This document shows, one piece after another, positions 27,213 to 36,636 of a stretch of DNA of 60,504 bases. Within the stretch, counting starts at the first letter, position 1. The number at the start of each line of letters is the position of its first letter. Under the pieces are notes generated by a model. It had not been told where the DNA came from. It ran no database searches and saw nothing but the letters and a program-made list of their open reading frames with translations. The stretch covers positions 1 to 60,504 of the forward strand of contig CAMBEP010000029.1 in NCBI GenBank assembly GCA_945865635.1, written 5' to 3'. The DNA comes from Candidatus Kuenenia stuttgartensis (GTDB lineage: Bacteria > Planctomycetota > Planctomycetia > Isosphaerales > Isosphaeraceae). A program made the translations under genes and the position numbers.

Positions 27213-27932
27213 ATGTCTGATGCAAGTATTCCCGAACTTGTCGTATTCGACATAGCCGGTACAACGGTTTTGGACGATGGTGAAGTGGCTCGATGCTTTC
27301 AAGAAGCGCTTTCCGAGGAGCTCATTGACCTTGACGAATCGACCATCAACGAAATCATGGGGCTGCCCAAACTTCTTGCGATTCGCCAGCTTCTCCAGGA
27401 GTTTGCTCCTGAACGTACGGAACCGGGCCTGGCACAGAGAATCCACGACGATTTCGAACAGTTGATGATCGAACACTATCTTGAAAGCCCCAATGTGGGG
27501 CTTTATCCAGGGGTTTTGCCCTTGTTCAGGAAACTTCGTGAACAGGGCGTGGCAGTGGCTGTGAACACGGGATTTCCAAGGTCGATTCTGGACTCGATTC
27601 TGGAGCGTCTTGGCTGGCAGGTTGGCAGAACGATCGACGCAGCCATTGCCTCGGACGAATCTCCAAAAGGCCGCCCCCATGCCGACATGATTCTGATTCT
27701 GATGAAGCGACTCGGCCTGGACGACCCCTCCAAGGTGGCCAAGGTCGGTGATACGCCATCCGATATTGGTGAAGGCAAATCGGCTGGCTGTGGATGGGTG
27801 ATTGGGATTAGCCATGGGTCCCATACAAGGGATGAACTGGTCCCCTTTGAGCCGACCCATTTGGTGTCGAATATCGATGAACTTGCACGAATTTGGGGAT
27901 TTCGGATATCAGCAGAGGATTTGACACTCTGA
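27213..27932 (+). CDS. HAD-superfamily phosphonatase-like hydrolase
   Basis: The 239-residue product has HAD motif I as FDIAGTT, with the alanine and glycine pattern of phosphonoacetaldehyde hydrolases rather than the DGTL of phosphoglycolate phosphatases. Motif II lies in AVNTGFP, motif III near SPKGRPHAD, and motif IV is VGDTPSDIGEG. The helical cap domain is residues ~15-95. The matching family (phosphonatase-like hydrolases) is small and its substrate is not well defined. The family's Schiff-base lysine cannot be placed by eye. The gene stands between dedA and an ABC exporter gene, all on the plus strand. Confidence 0.78.
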   Translation: MSDASIPELVVFDIAGTTVLDDGEVARCFQEALSEELIDLDESTINEIMGLPKLLAIRQLLQEFAPERTEPGLAQRIHDDFEQLMIEHYLESPNVGLYPGVLPLFRKLREQGVAVAVNTGFPRSILDSILERLGWQVGRTIDAAIASDESPKGRPHADMILILMKRLGLDDPSKVAKVGDTPSDIGEGKSAGCGWVIGISHGSHTRDELVPFEPTHLVSNIDELARIWGFRISAEDLTL

Positions 27933-28090
27933 TCGTCCGATAAGGGAATAGGACAATACCCGGCGAAATTGGACTTGTCGGATTTTGCAAAATTTGCAAA
28001 ATGCCTCAAAAGGCGACGCATGAGATGTGCGTTAGAGCTGTCCCGGGCAAGGATGCGAGCCGTCAAAATCGGCTAAGGACACGCAGGACA

Positions 28091-30307
28091 ATGAAAAACT
28101 TCTTCCGGCTTTTGATTTTCTCCTGGCCATATCGGAGCCGGTTCTACTGGTCATTGGTATGCGCGGGAGTGGCTGCCCTCATGTGGGGGGCTAATATCTC
28201 GGCAGTTTTTCCCCTCCTGAAGATTCTGTTCTATAGCCAGAATGCACAAGTATGGGTGAGCGATCAGATTCGCGATACTCTTGTTCAATCAGAGGTGATT
28301 GAAGCCCGTCTGGCGGAGATCCGCCGGGTGAGCGATCAAATGTTGAACAAGACGATCGACGAAAATCAGATCAAGGAAAAACTTCGGGCTTATGCCGACG
28401 CCGAAATCAAAAGTCGCCCTGACCTTACTAAAACACTTCATGTTGAGAGTCAGCCAGAGACACGTGTCGCCACCAAACCGATCGACCCGCTAGACCACCA
28501 GATCGATGTGGCTCGCCATAATGAGCTTTCAGGCATAGCCTTGCAAGCACTGGCGAATAATAAAGGGAGTCTGAATCGGCGCGCTGAAAAGCTCAGCGAC
28601 GAACTCTCGAACAGCAATCTCTGGAACCGCAGATACAAAAAAATTCAGCCCCTGGTGAATTCCTACCTGCCCCACGACGGCTTCCACACGCTTGTGGGAT
28701 TGTTGGTCATGGTCATGGTCATGGTGGTTGTCAAAGGGGTGTTTCAGTTCTTTCAAGATGTTCTGGTCGCAGATCTTACACAGCTTTCCCTGTTCGAGAT
28801 CCGCCGTCAGATGTATCGCAAGGTTCTGGCCTTGGATATGGCCAGTTTTGAAACCATGCCATCCGCAGAACTCATGGCTCGATTTACCAACGACATGGAA
28901 CTGATGGCCCAGGGCATCAATACCATCGCTGGCAAGCTGGTCCGCGAACCTATGAGAATTGTATCGTGCCTTTCTGTGGCCTTCTGGCTCAACTGGCGAC
29001 TGAGTCTGCTCGCCCTGATTGTGGTTCCAATTTCGGCAGTGACGACAGCCAGGGCTGGCAAGATACTCAAACGGGCTGTGCGTAAGTCGCTTGAGAGCGT
29101 TTCCTCGATTTACCGCCAGCTTCAAGAAACCTTCCAAGGAATTCGCGTTGTAAAAGCTTACAATCGAGAGCGTTACGAGCGTCGAAGGTTTTATCACGAA
29201 ATCAAGTCGCTTTACAAGAAATCGGTCAGGGTGGCCACCATCGATGCCATCTCAGACCCTGCCTTGGAGTTGCTGGCGATTTCCTCGGTCTGTATCTGTC
29301 TGCTGGCTGGCTCGTATCTGGTTCTGCGCCAGACCATGTTCCTGGATTTGGGGCTTTTTTCGATGCAGCTTTCCAGTAAGCTTATGACGATTGAAGACTT
29401 ACTGACACTTTATGCCATGCTGGCAGGTGTTTCGGATCCGATCCGAAAACTCTCGAATGTGCATGCCAAAATCCAGAGAGCCGCTGCCGCCGCCGACCGT
29501 ATCACTGCACTGATGGACATTGAGCCACAAGTCAAGAATCTTCCAGGCGCGACCCGCAATGTCAAGCACAATCTCAGTGTAGAATTTGACAGGGTCAGTT
29601 TCAGCTACAACGGACGAGACCCAATCATTCGAGATCTCTCGCTCAGGGTCAGGCATGGCGAAACCATCGCCTTTGTTGGCCATAATGGTTGCGGTAAAAC
29701 GACTTTGATGAGCCTCCTTCCACGATTTTGGGACGCTCAGTCGGGCTCCATCCGGATCGACGGTGTCGATACGCAAGATATGCACCTGACGGCGCTTCGG
29801 AGCTTGATGGGAATTGTGACCCAAGAAACAGTCCTGTTTGCTGATACCGTGGCCAACAATCTTTCGTTCGGCGATTCCAAAATCAGTCGCGACCAGATTA
29901 TCGAGGCGTGCAAAAAATCTTATGCCCACTCGTTTATCATGAATTTGCCTGAAGGCTACGACACGGTTCTGACAGATCGTGGTTCGAATCTTTCAGGCGG
30001 TCAAAAACAGAGGCTTGCTCTGGCAAGAGCCATGCTTCGCGACCCGGCCATCCTGATTCTGGATGAAGCGACAAGTGCCGTGGATATCGAAGATGAAGCC
30101 TTGATCCGCCGCGCCATTGAAGACTTCTCCCGCGACCGTACGACATTCATCATCTCCCACAGTCTGAGCACCATGGCCTGTGCGGACCGGATTGTCATGA
30201 TGAATCAGGGCAGAATTGAAGCGATTGGTACTGAGGATGAACTGAGGCGTGGCAACACCATGTTCCGCCGCCTCCATGAAATTCATTACCAGCGAGAAAG
30301 TGCCTGA
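28091..30307 (+). CDS. MsbA-like ABC exporter (fused permease and ATPase) with a large loop insertion
   Basis: From the ATG at 28091 (AGGA four bases upstream) the product is 738 residues, longer than the ~580 of MsbA. The first membrane helix (about 20-47) is followed by a soluble insertion of about 145 residues (about 50-195), rich in charged heptads and probably a coiled coil outside the membrane. The other five helices then follow. The ATPase is complete: Walker A GHNGCGKTT (~530-538), signature LSGGQKQR, Walker B ILDEATSAVD and switch histidine ISHSLS. The likely substrates are lipids or lipid-linked glycans. A terminator follows at 30350. Confidence 0.87.
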   Translation: MKNFFRLLIFSWPYRSRFYWSLVCAGVAALMWGANISAVFPLLKILFYSQNAQVWVSDQIRDTLVQSEVIEARLAEIRRVSDQMLNKTIDENQIKEKLRAYADAEIKSRPDLTKTLHVESQPETRVATKPIDPLDHQIDVARHNELSGIALQALANNKGSLNRRAEKLSDELSNSNLWNRRYKKIQPLVNSYLPHDGFHTLVGLLVMVMVMVVVKGVFQFFQDVLVADLTQLSLFEIRRQMYRKVLALDMASFETMPSAELMARFTNDMELMAQGINTIAGKLVREPMRIVSCLSVAFWLNWRLSLLALIVVPISAVTTARAGKILKRAVRKSLESVSSIYRQLQETFQGIRVVKAYNRERYERRRFYHEIKSLYKKSVRVATIDAISDPALELLAISSVCICLLAGSYLVLRQTMFLDLGLFSMQLSSKLMTIEDLLTLYAMLAGVSDPIRKLSNVHAKIQRAAAAADRITALMDIEPQVKNLPGATRNVKHNLSVEFDRVSFSYNGRDPIIRDLSLRVRHGETIAFVGHNGCGKTTLMSLLPRFWDAQSGSIRIDGVDTQDMHLTALRSLMGIVTQETVLFADTVANNLSFGDSKISRDQIIEACKKSYAHSFIMNLPEGYDTVLTDRGSNLSGGQKQRLALARAMLRDPAILILDEATSAVDIEDEALIRRAIEDFSRDRTTFIISHSLSTMACADRIVMMNQGRIEAIGTEDELRRGNTMFRRLHEIHYQRESA

Positions 30308-30349
30308 CGACTTAGACTTAGCAAAAGATCGCCAACGGATCTAACTCAG

Positions 30350-30377
30350 GAGAGGGCCATCGCCCTCTCTTTTTTTT
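30350..30377 (+). terminator. Rho-independent terminator after the ABC exporter gene
   Basis: An 8-bp perfect GC-rich stem (GAGAGGGC / GCCCTCTC) with a 4-nt loop is followed directly by eight T, 43 bp past the stop codon. Confidence 0.92.
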
Positions 30378-30384
30378 ATTTCAA

Positions 30385-31284
30385 TCAATCTCGAACGGAC
30401 GCCATTTCCGCAAGCTTCAAAGCGCCGACCACCACCACCGATTCGCCAAGAGCTGCTGGTACCAAATCGGTCATACCCTTAAAAGCTGTCATTGTGTGGG
30501 CATCGAGAGATTGTCGAACGATATCGCCCCAGACGGCTTCAGGCAAGAGGCTTACCCCGCCTCCAAGAATAATCCGTTTCGGGGCGACCAGATGCACAAC
30601 ATGCGAGAGGGCAAGTCCTACACTTTTGGCGGCAGATTCAAGCACGAATGCGGATCGGGCCTCGCCTCTCATTGCCGAATCATAAACTGCCTGCACGCTT
30701 GGTTTATCGGCACGTCGCTGGATGGACCATCCGGAACCAACCAGTTCCAATTCTTGCATCTGACCGATTCTGTCCGGGTCAGGGATCCACAAGTGACCGA
30801 TTTCCATTGCACCCCTGCCTGCCCCCAGATGAATATTCCCGTCCAGAATCAGGCCACCTCCGATTCCACTCCCAACCGTAATATAGGCGAGCGGATCTAA
30901 CCCCTGGCCAGCACCTTCCAAGGCCTCGCCCAAGGCCGCCGTATCGGCATCGTTACGCACGGTCGCCGACTTGGCAGCGGTTTCGGCCAGCAGCCAATCG
31001 GCCAGCTTAAAGCCTGACCAGCCATCGATTTGATGGGATTGAAGAATTGATCCGTCAGAGGGGTTTACTGGCCCGCCGAAGCCGACTCCCCAATGGGTGG
31101 GCCCTTCGCTAATCTGGCCTCTGGCCCCGGCCTCCCGAAAAAGTTCGAGAATTTGTCGACAAATCCCGGCTGCCCCTTCGCTTGGCACAATTCTCCGCCG
31201 CTTCAGCCAATCAAGCTTGCCCGTGCGATCGCTACGCCCCATTTGCAGCTTCGTTCCACCAATTTCCAAGCCCAGGCAATTCAT
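30385..31284 (-). CDS. ROK-family protein lacking the zinc-binding cysteines
   Basis: The 299-residue product has the ROK ATP motif EIGGTK (7-12), the middle NDADTAALGEALEGAGQG and VGSGIGGGLILDG, and the histidine motif EIGHLWIPD. The cysteine cluster (CxCGxxGCxE) that follows this histidine in zinc-containing ROK kinases is absent; the segment reads DPDRIGQMQELELVGSG. The catalytic Asp remains in RNDADTAA. The zinc-free subgroup exists in the family, but the sugar specificity is then uncertain. The gene starts 7 bp after the stop of the radical SAM gene, in one operon. It differs from the zinc-type ROK at 4282-5277. Confidence 0.8.
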   Translation of the reverse strand: MNCLGLEIGGTKLQMGRSDRTGKLDWLKRRRIVPSEGAAGICRQILELFREAGARGQISEGPTHWGVGFGGPVNPSDGSILQSHQIDGWSGFKLADWLLAETAAKSATVRNDADTAALGEALEGAGQGLDPLAYITVGSGIGGGLILDGNIHLGAGRGAMEIGHLWIPDPDRIGQMQELELVGSGWSIQRRADKPSVQAVYDSAMRGEARSAFVLESAAKSVGLALSHVVHLVAPKRIILGGGVSLLPEAVWGDIVRQSLDAHTMTAFKGMTDLVPAALGESVVVVGALKLAEMASVRD

Positions 31285-31291
31285 TTTCAGC

Positions 31292-32212
31292 TCATCCTAA
31301 TAATGGTTCAAGTCGATCCTGGTTCGCCACTTCCGGCCCATAAAACCGTTCCACATTGCGCGGCACTTTTCGGGCGACCTGATCCGCAATCCGGTCCAGT
31401 TCGGTTCTGGTCAGAGGTGTGACCGATTCTACCGCAGGGCGTCGAGCCACTGTGTAGATTTGGATCCTGTCAATTTGTCCGTCATTTGCCAGAATTTCAT
31501 TCAGGCGATCACAAAAGGCATCAATTTCCGAATCGGTCGGGGGTTGGCCATCAACTTGCATGAACAGAGCCTGAATCACCAAGGGACGCACCAGTGCCGC
31601 GTCCTGAAGATTGGTCAGGATTCGGTGAAACGGGATCAGGCTTTTGTCAATCTGCTTGTAATAAGGCTCTGTTCCAGCGTCGAGCTTGGCCCAAATTTCG
31701 CCCTGATTGGCGTCGAGGGTCGCCAGTGCGTCCCTCACTTTGGGCCGGTGGAACATGGTGGCATTCGTAATCAGAACCATTTTGACGTGTTCCAGCCCCT
31801 TGGCTTTTTTTAGGTCGGCAACTCGCTCGACAATCAGATCAAAATCACGTGCGGTGGTCGGCTCGCCATCGCCTGAAAAGGCGATATCATTAAGCCTTTG
31901 CAGCGGCTCAGGCACGTTTTGGAATTCTGGTTCACGAAAAAGCTGCTTGTTTTCGACCATGTCGATCGTCGCCGCAAGTTCGCTCAGAATCATCTCTGTG
32001 TCGACAAATCTGGTCACGGCCGACGTTTTGCGATCGACCTGGCAATAGATGCAGTCGAAGTTGCATATCTTGTCAGGATTAAGGTTTACACCTATTGAAA
32101 CGCCCCGGCTCCGGCGCGAAACTACAGGATAAACATAGGTGTTATCGCGAAAAGTTCGTGGGTGGTCCAAATGCTGATCGATGACTTTCGGCTCGTTTTC
32201 TGAAGTGGGCAT
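31292..32212 (-). CDS. Radical SAM protein
   Basis: The 306-residue product carries the radical SAM cluster-binding motif CNFDCIYC, with cysteines at 50, 54 and 57, inside SIGVNLNPDKICNFDCIYC. The SAM-contact glycine/glutamate stretch follows as FSGDGEPTTARDFD. The protein should bind a 4Fe-4S cluster and cleave SAM to a deoxyadenosyl radical. No C-terminal extra cysteine cluster is obvious. The subgroup resembles small uncharacterised radical SAM proteins of COG0731-like type, but the substrate is not known. It is first in a two-gene operon with the zinc-free ROK protein. Confidence 0.8.
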   Translation of the reverse strand: MPTSENEPKVIDQHLDHPRTFRDNTYVYPVVSRRSRGVSIGVNLNPDKICNFDCIYCQVDRKTSAVTRFVDTEMILSELAATIDMVENKQLFREPEFQNVPEPLQRLNDIAFSGDGEPTTARDFDLIVERVADLKKAKGLEHVKMVLITNATMFHRPKVRDALATLDANQGEIWAKLDAGTEPYYKQIDKSLIPFHRILTNLQDAALVRPLVIQALFMQVDGQPPTDSEIDAFCDRLNEILANDGQIDRIQIYTVARRPAVESVTPLTRTELDRIADQVARKVPRNVERFYGPEVANQDRLEPLLG

Positions 32213-32357
32213 CGTAAAAACCTGTTTCTATTCAGGCCATTTCTCTGGCAATCACATCACCATTATAGTGATAATCAGGGCACTTCGGACAGCATTTCGC
32301 TGAGAAGTTCCGGGTGGAAGCCAATTTTGAAGCGATTCTCAGGAATTCGAGTGACGG

Positions 32358-34586
32358 ATGAATCCTCTTGCCGGCCCCATCGTTCGATTCATGCTCGTGG
32401 CCGTCTTGCCGTGGTCTGTGGCATTTTACTTGACGAGGCGAAAGAACTGGTTTGAGTCTCGATGGCTGGACCGCTCAATTCGTATTCAAACCGCCTTGCT
32501 CGCCATGATTTTTTCGGCCCAGATCGCAGGTCAACTGGGCATTTACCGACTTACGGAGGCTTGGCTCGCCCCTCTGATTTATTTCACCACAACCCATCTT
32601 TTGGCCAAATCACATCACGAAACGAGCTCCAGCCCCAAGCCAATTCCGAGCAGATTCGACACGTTTTTCACTATGCTGGCTCTCGGCCTGCTTGCCCTTG
32701 AATTTGGTCGCATGTTTGTACCATCATTTGTCGGGGCGGTGAAAGTGGTTAGCGATGCCCCGATTTATCACCTGTTTTTTGCGGCCAAGTGGTGGGTGGC
32801 TGGTCAGATTTACTGGATTCCGATCCCGTTTGGCGAAACTGCTGCCCCATATTTTCCGGCCAATGGCGATTTGTGGTTCATGACACTCATAGGCTGGACG
32901 GGGAACTTGGCACTTGCAAAAGTTGGTCAAGTCCCGTTCTGGTTCCTGGCAGGCTGGTTGGTTTTTGAGCTCTGCCAGCGACTGGGGTCGAGCCGGACCA
33001 GCAGCATGGTGGCATCTGCACTTTGGATGACAATCACGCCGCTGGCAGTCTTTACCTTTGAAGCCAACGTCGACACCATTTTTTCCGCTTGGTTTATCGC
33101 CAGTATTTTATTCTATGTGGAATATGACTTGCGGCAGAGCGCCGTCGAGCTTGGTCCAAATTCGAAATCCAATCGTCTGATCCTGATTCATTCCCTGCTG
33201 GCCGCCGGATTGGCCTGGGGCACAAAGGCGCCTGGGCTGGTATTTATTCCTCCATGGATTGCATTTGTCAGTTTTAACGAATTTCATCGGAATCAAAAAC
33301 TTCCACAAGCAAAACGACTTTTAGAGGTCATCAAAATCTGGATGATTTCCATTGTGCCGGTTCTATTCTGGTGGCTTCGCAATTATGCGGCCACAGGCAA
33401 TCCGCTTTACCCATTGCCTGTCGAGATTGGCGGAATCACTTTGCTCGAAGGCTGGTATGGCCGCGATGTCATGCGTTTAAGCCCTTATTATATTCCGTTT
33501 TCCATGTGGCGTGCATTTGTCGATCAGTTGCTTGCTGTGATCGATCCACGAGTTTTCCCTTTGGGCCTGGTTGCAATCGTCTGGTTTGCGGCCACATGCA
33601 AACGACCTGAATCGGATCAGCGCCGATGGGTCGGCAGGCTGATTTTAATCGGGCTGCTGACCATTGCCATTTACTGGTCGCTTGTGCCGTATCGAACGCA
33701 ACAGCGGTTTTTCCTCCATGGGCTGATGGCTTTTATGCCTGTTCTGGCCATCGGATTGGATCGATTCAAATGGTTGAAAATATCCGCGCTGGCAGTGCTT
33801 CTGCTTCACGTACTGACGCCTCAGTGCTGGCCATTGGGCGGAGTCGGGCGGGAACCGCCCTGGGATCTGTCGCCCATGGTGCCGAATGGCATTCCGAGCC
33901 TGGTTCCGATAGAGGAGATTGTCATAAAACTGATCCGTGGCGACCTGAATAGCCTTGGCTTGATTTGTTTTGCTTTCGCCATGGTCATTTTGATCGTTAA
34001 TATCGACCAGAAACGCAAACCGTTATTCAAAGCCGCCGTCTTGATTTGTGGGATGGGCTTGGTCATGATGCTCACGGCCGAGCGGGCGATGTATTTAAAA
34101 GTGGGCCGGGGGCTGAAGTATCCGATCTTTCCGGATTATGAACGGGCGTGGTTGGCATTTGATGCGGTTTCTAAAAAAACACCACAGGCAATTGCCTATT
34201 CAGGCACAAATCTGGCGATTTATTTGATGGGAAATCAATTGCAGAATTCTGTGGAATATGTCAATTGCGATTTGCATCAGGATTGGCTCTTGCACGATTA
34301 TCATCTGGCCCAGCCGAACAATGATCGTCGATGGCCCGATCCCAGGCCAACTTGGGACCGTCTCGCGCCTGATTATGAAGCCTGGCTTGAAAATCTTAAA
34401 CGTCGCAAAATTGATCTTGTCGTTGTGGCACGAGCCAATCCGATGGAAGGGCGAATGAATCCCCATGATTCCATGGGATTCCCAATTGAACGAACCTGGA
34501 TGGAGCAGCATCCGCTTGAGTTTGCTCCGGTCTATGGGATTCGGGAGAGCGATCCTGAGATGCGAATCTATAAGTTGAATCGATAA
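32358..34586 (+). CDS. Large polytopic membrane protein, GT-C glycosyltransferase-like
   Basis: The 742-residue product has about 12 predicted membrane segments and a C-terminal soluble domain of about 130 residues. After an early helix there is a long loop with DAPIYHLFFAAKWW (~135-148) and FGETAAPYFPANGDLWF, the position and style of the acidic loop in GT-C enzymes. The tail contains a GT-C-like soluble segment (YSGTNLAIYLMG, LPGY-type residues, RIDLVVVARAN). Probably a lipid-dependent glycosyltransferase of the ArnT/PMT superfamily in the cytoplasmic membrane. It is convergent with the next gene, separated by only 6 bp. Substrate is unknown. Confidence 0.5.
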   Translation: MNPLAGPIVRFMLVAVLPWSVAFYLTRRKNWFESRWLDRSIRIQTALLAMIFSAQIAGQLGIYRLTEAWLAPLIYFTTTHLLAKSHHETSSSPKPIPSRFDTFFTMLALGLLALEFGRMFVPSFVGAVKVVSDAPIYHLFFAAKWWVAGQIYWIPIPFGETAAPYFPANGDLWFMTLIGWTGNLALAKVGQVPFWFLAGWLVFELCQRLGSSRTSSMVASALWMTITPLAVFTFEANVDTIFSAWFIASILFYVEYDLRQSAVELGPNSKSNRLILIHSLLAAGLAWGTKAPGLVFIPPWIAFVSFNEFHRNQKLPQAKRLLEVIKIWMISIVPVLFWWLRNYAATGNPLYPLPVEIGGITLLEGWYGRDVMRLSPYYIPFSMWRAFVDQLLAVIDPRVFPLGLVAIVWFAATCKRPESDQRRWVGRLILIGLLTIAIYWSLVPYRTQQRFFLHGLMAFMPVLAIGLDRFKWLKISALAVLLLHVLTPQCWPLGGVGREPPWDLSPMVPNGIPSLVPIEEIVIKLIRGDLNSLGLICFAFAMVILIVNIDQKRKPLFKAAVLICGMGLVMMLTAERAMYLKVGRGLKYPIFPDYERAWLAFDAVSKKTPQAIAYSGTNLAIYLMGNQLQNSVEYVNCDLHQDWLLHDYHLAQPNNDRRWPDPRPTWDRLAPDYEAWLENLKRRKIDLVVVARANPMEGRMNPHDSMGFPIERTWMEQHPLEFAPVYGIRESDPEMRIYKLNR

Positions 34587-34592
34587 AAAGAT

Positions 34593-35771
34593 TTATTTCA
34601 ATGAAAGGATGGATTCACGCCCACTGACGACCCATTCGCTGCGATGGCCAGTGCGCCAGTGCGATTTGCTCAAAAAAGTTGCTCGAACCGGAAAGTTGTC
34701 GGGACATTGTTTTGCAACAAATCTGGCCATCTGTTTTTGAACTCTCAGGGCAGGGTATGGCGGGACACCCAGCAGGGCCCGGCTATGGCGAGTCGTGTCG
34801 AGGTGTAAGCGGTCTGCATGTTTGACAATAAAGGGTTGAAATTCTGGTGGGATATCAGCAAGTGAATCGGCAGGGAAATCGATCAGGAATTGTTCCACAT
34901 GGCCAGCATAAAGTGCAAAGGACGGCCAGGGGTCCCAGAGCCCGGCACGCTCAAAAAACGGCATGATGGCGACCGCTAGGAAGAGCAGTTGAACGCATCC
35001 GAATGCAATCGGATTTGGCGGTGGATGGACTGCTGAATCCTGGGCTGACCGGGTGGGAATTCGGAATAAAATCAAGGCCTGAAAAGCCATGGAGATGTTC
35101 CATACAAGCACATTTCCGCTATGATTCAGGAGCCACGGGCCGAGCATGATAAAAAGGCTGGAATGCATCAATAAAACGGCTGTAAGGCCGGATTTCAAGT
35201 AGCCAGATGCCAGCAGGATGGCAGCGATCAGTTCTGCAACAGGTATGGCCATGATGAAATAAAAAGAGGCAGAATCAGGCCATGATTCAGGAAAATGTTG
35301 CAGAATTGGTTTCAATAGATAAGGGCCCATGGAATGGGCAAATGACCAGTCGAGCTTGGACAAGGCGGAATGAGCGTATAATACAATTGCAAACAGGCGG
35401 GCGAAGCCAATTGAGGTTGGGCCTGGTAAGAGAGCAAATGTGGCATTGAGGATCAAAGTCTGGTAGAACCAGGCTTGAAGTCGTTGCTGATCGCCGGCGA
35501 CCAAGCAGAGGCCAGCCATGCAGGCAAGGCCTGAACCAAGTCTCCCGAACTTTCTGGAGAAGCTCAAGATAAGGCCCGAGACACAGGCGAGTAGGATCGT
35601 GCTCTCAAATTGGTTCAAGGCCGGAATTGGAATTCCGAAGGCGGGAAATTTTGGGCGATGATCATCAGCCCACCATAAGGGCCAGCTCAGGGCCATCATT
35701 ATGATTGTGAATCCCGACAGGATGCGGCGATATGCCAGGGCCTGATCCAAGGGCTGATTTGCGAGAATCAT
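34593..35771 (-). CDS. Polytopic membrane protein, HTTM/DoxX-like
   Basis: The 392-residue product has about eight membrane helices and a soluble C-terminal tail of about 110 residues. The segment LYAHSALSKLDWSF (~132-145) is typical of HTTM (horizontally transferred transmembrane, vitamin-K carboxylase-like) and MauE/DoxX-type proteins. Known HTTM proteins with catalytic motifs carboxylate glutamates or oxidise other substrates, but no such motif is evident here. Its start (ATG at 35771) overlaps the stop of the hydrolase gene by the ATGA pattern, so the two are coupled. Function unknown. Confidence 0.55.
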   Translation of the reverse strand: MILANQPLDQALAYRRILSGFTIIMMALSWPLWWADDHRPKFPAFGIPIPALNQFESTILLACVSGLILSFSRKFGRLGSGLACMAGLCLVAGDQQRLQAWFYQTLILNATFALLPGPTSIGFARLFAIVLYAHSALSKLDWSFAHSMGPYLLKPILQHFPESWPDSASFYFIMAIPVAELIAAILLASGYLKSGLTAVLLMHSSLFIMLGPWLLNHSGNVLVWNISMAFQALILFRIPTRSAQDSAVHPPPNPIAFGCVQLLFLAVAIMPFFERAGLWDPWPSFALYAGHVEQFLIDFPADSLADIPPEFQPFIVKHADRLHLDTTRHSRALLGVPPYPALRVQKQMARFVAKQCPDNFPVRATFLSKSHWRTGHRSEWVVSGRESILSLK

Positions 35772-36595
35772 TCGCCTTGGTCGCGAGGCTTGCCAGTTCC
35801 GGCTGTCAGTTCCGCCGGGTCAGCCAGAAACCGGTTGAGCAGAGTGGTGAGCCTGGTGGTGGCTTCAATATGGGGAAGGTGTCCGATATTTTCGAAGAGT
35901 TCGAAATGCGAGTTGGGAATGTGGTCTGCGAGCACTTTTGAAGTTTCCGGTGGAGTGACTCTGTCGAGAGCCCCGGCAATGACCAAAACGGGCATTTCCA
36001 GATTATGGAGTGCGTCAATCACATCGTGATTCTGTACGGCCCGGCCTTGGCGGGCGAAGGCTTCGGGCTCTTGATGTGAGGGGTTGCGCTCGACATGCCG
36101 GATCATGCCAGCGATGTGCGCCTGATTCTCAAAGAGTTCTGGCCCGAGCAGCCATGGCATGGTCTGCCTGGTAAATTCGACAGGTGTGACCAGGGTTTTC
36201 AAAGCCATCCAGCTTTGGACCAAGGCGATCTTCCAAGCGTAATTGCGGGCATGGCACGACATCAAAACCATCGACCGGACCCGTTCCGGGGCCATGATGG
36301 CAAGGTGCTGGGCGATCATTCCGCCCATGCTATGGCCGACGATATCGGCTTGGCCGATGCCTTGCTGATCCATAAAGGCGATGAGGTCGGCGGCCATGTC
36401 GTCCAGGTCATACTCTATGGAAGAGCGTTCGCTCAGGCCTGTATCACGGGGGTCGAGTGCGAAGGTCTTGCGTCCGGTGGAGATGTTTTTCTGGATGCCG
36501 GCAAATGCACGCCGATCGCCACCAAGGCCTGGGAGAAAGAGGAGGGCAGGGCCTTGGCCCATAACATCCGCATGGAGTGCAAGAGTTCGGCTCAT
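35768..36595 (-). CDS. Alpha/beta-fold hydrolase
   Basis: The 275-residue product has the oxyanion strand LLFLPGLGGDRR and the nucleophile elbow GHSMGG with Ser89. The acid is in VIAGALDRVTPP (~215-225) and the catalytic histidine in IGHLPHIEATTR near the end. The complete triad predicts an active esterase, lactonase or C-C hydrolase of the 3-oxoadipate enol-lactonase-like group. Length is normal. It is the upstream partner of the HTTM/DoxX-like membrane protein, with overlapping stop/start. Substrate cannot be read from sequence. Confidence 0.85.
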   Translation of the reverse strand: MSRTLALHADVMGQGPALLFLPGLGGDRRAFAGIQKNISTGRKTFALDPRDTGLSERSSIEYDLDDMAADLIAFMDQQGIGQADIVGHSMGGMIAQHLAIMAPERVRSMVLMSCHARNYAWKIALVQSWMALKTLVTPVEFTRQTMPWLLGPELFENQAHIAGMIRHVERNPSHQEPEAFARQGRAVQNHDVIDALHNLEMPVLVIAGALDRVTPPETSKVLADHIPNSHFELFENIGHLPHIEATTRLTTLLNRFLADPAELTAGTGKPRDQGE

Positions 36596-36636
36596 AATTC
36601 TTCTTAACTGCTCAAGGCTTAAGATTCGGGTTTGAT

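Noticed and set aside
28001..28090. Upstream start of the MsbA-like ABC gene
   Set aside because: The extra 30 residues are not membrane- or exporter-like, and AGGA precedes the ATG at 28091.
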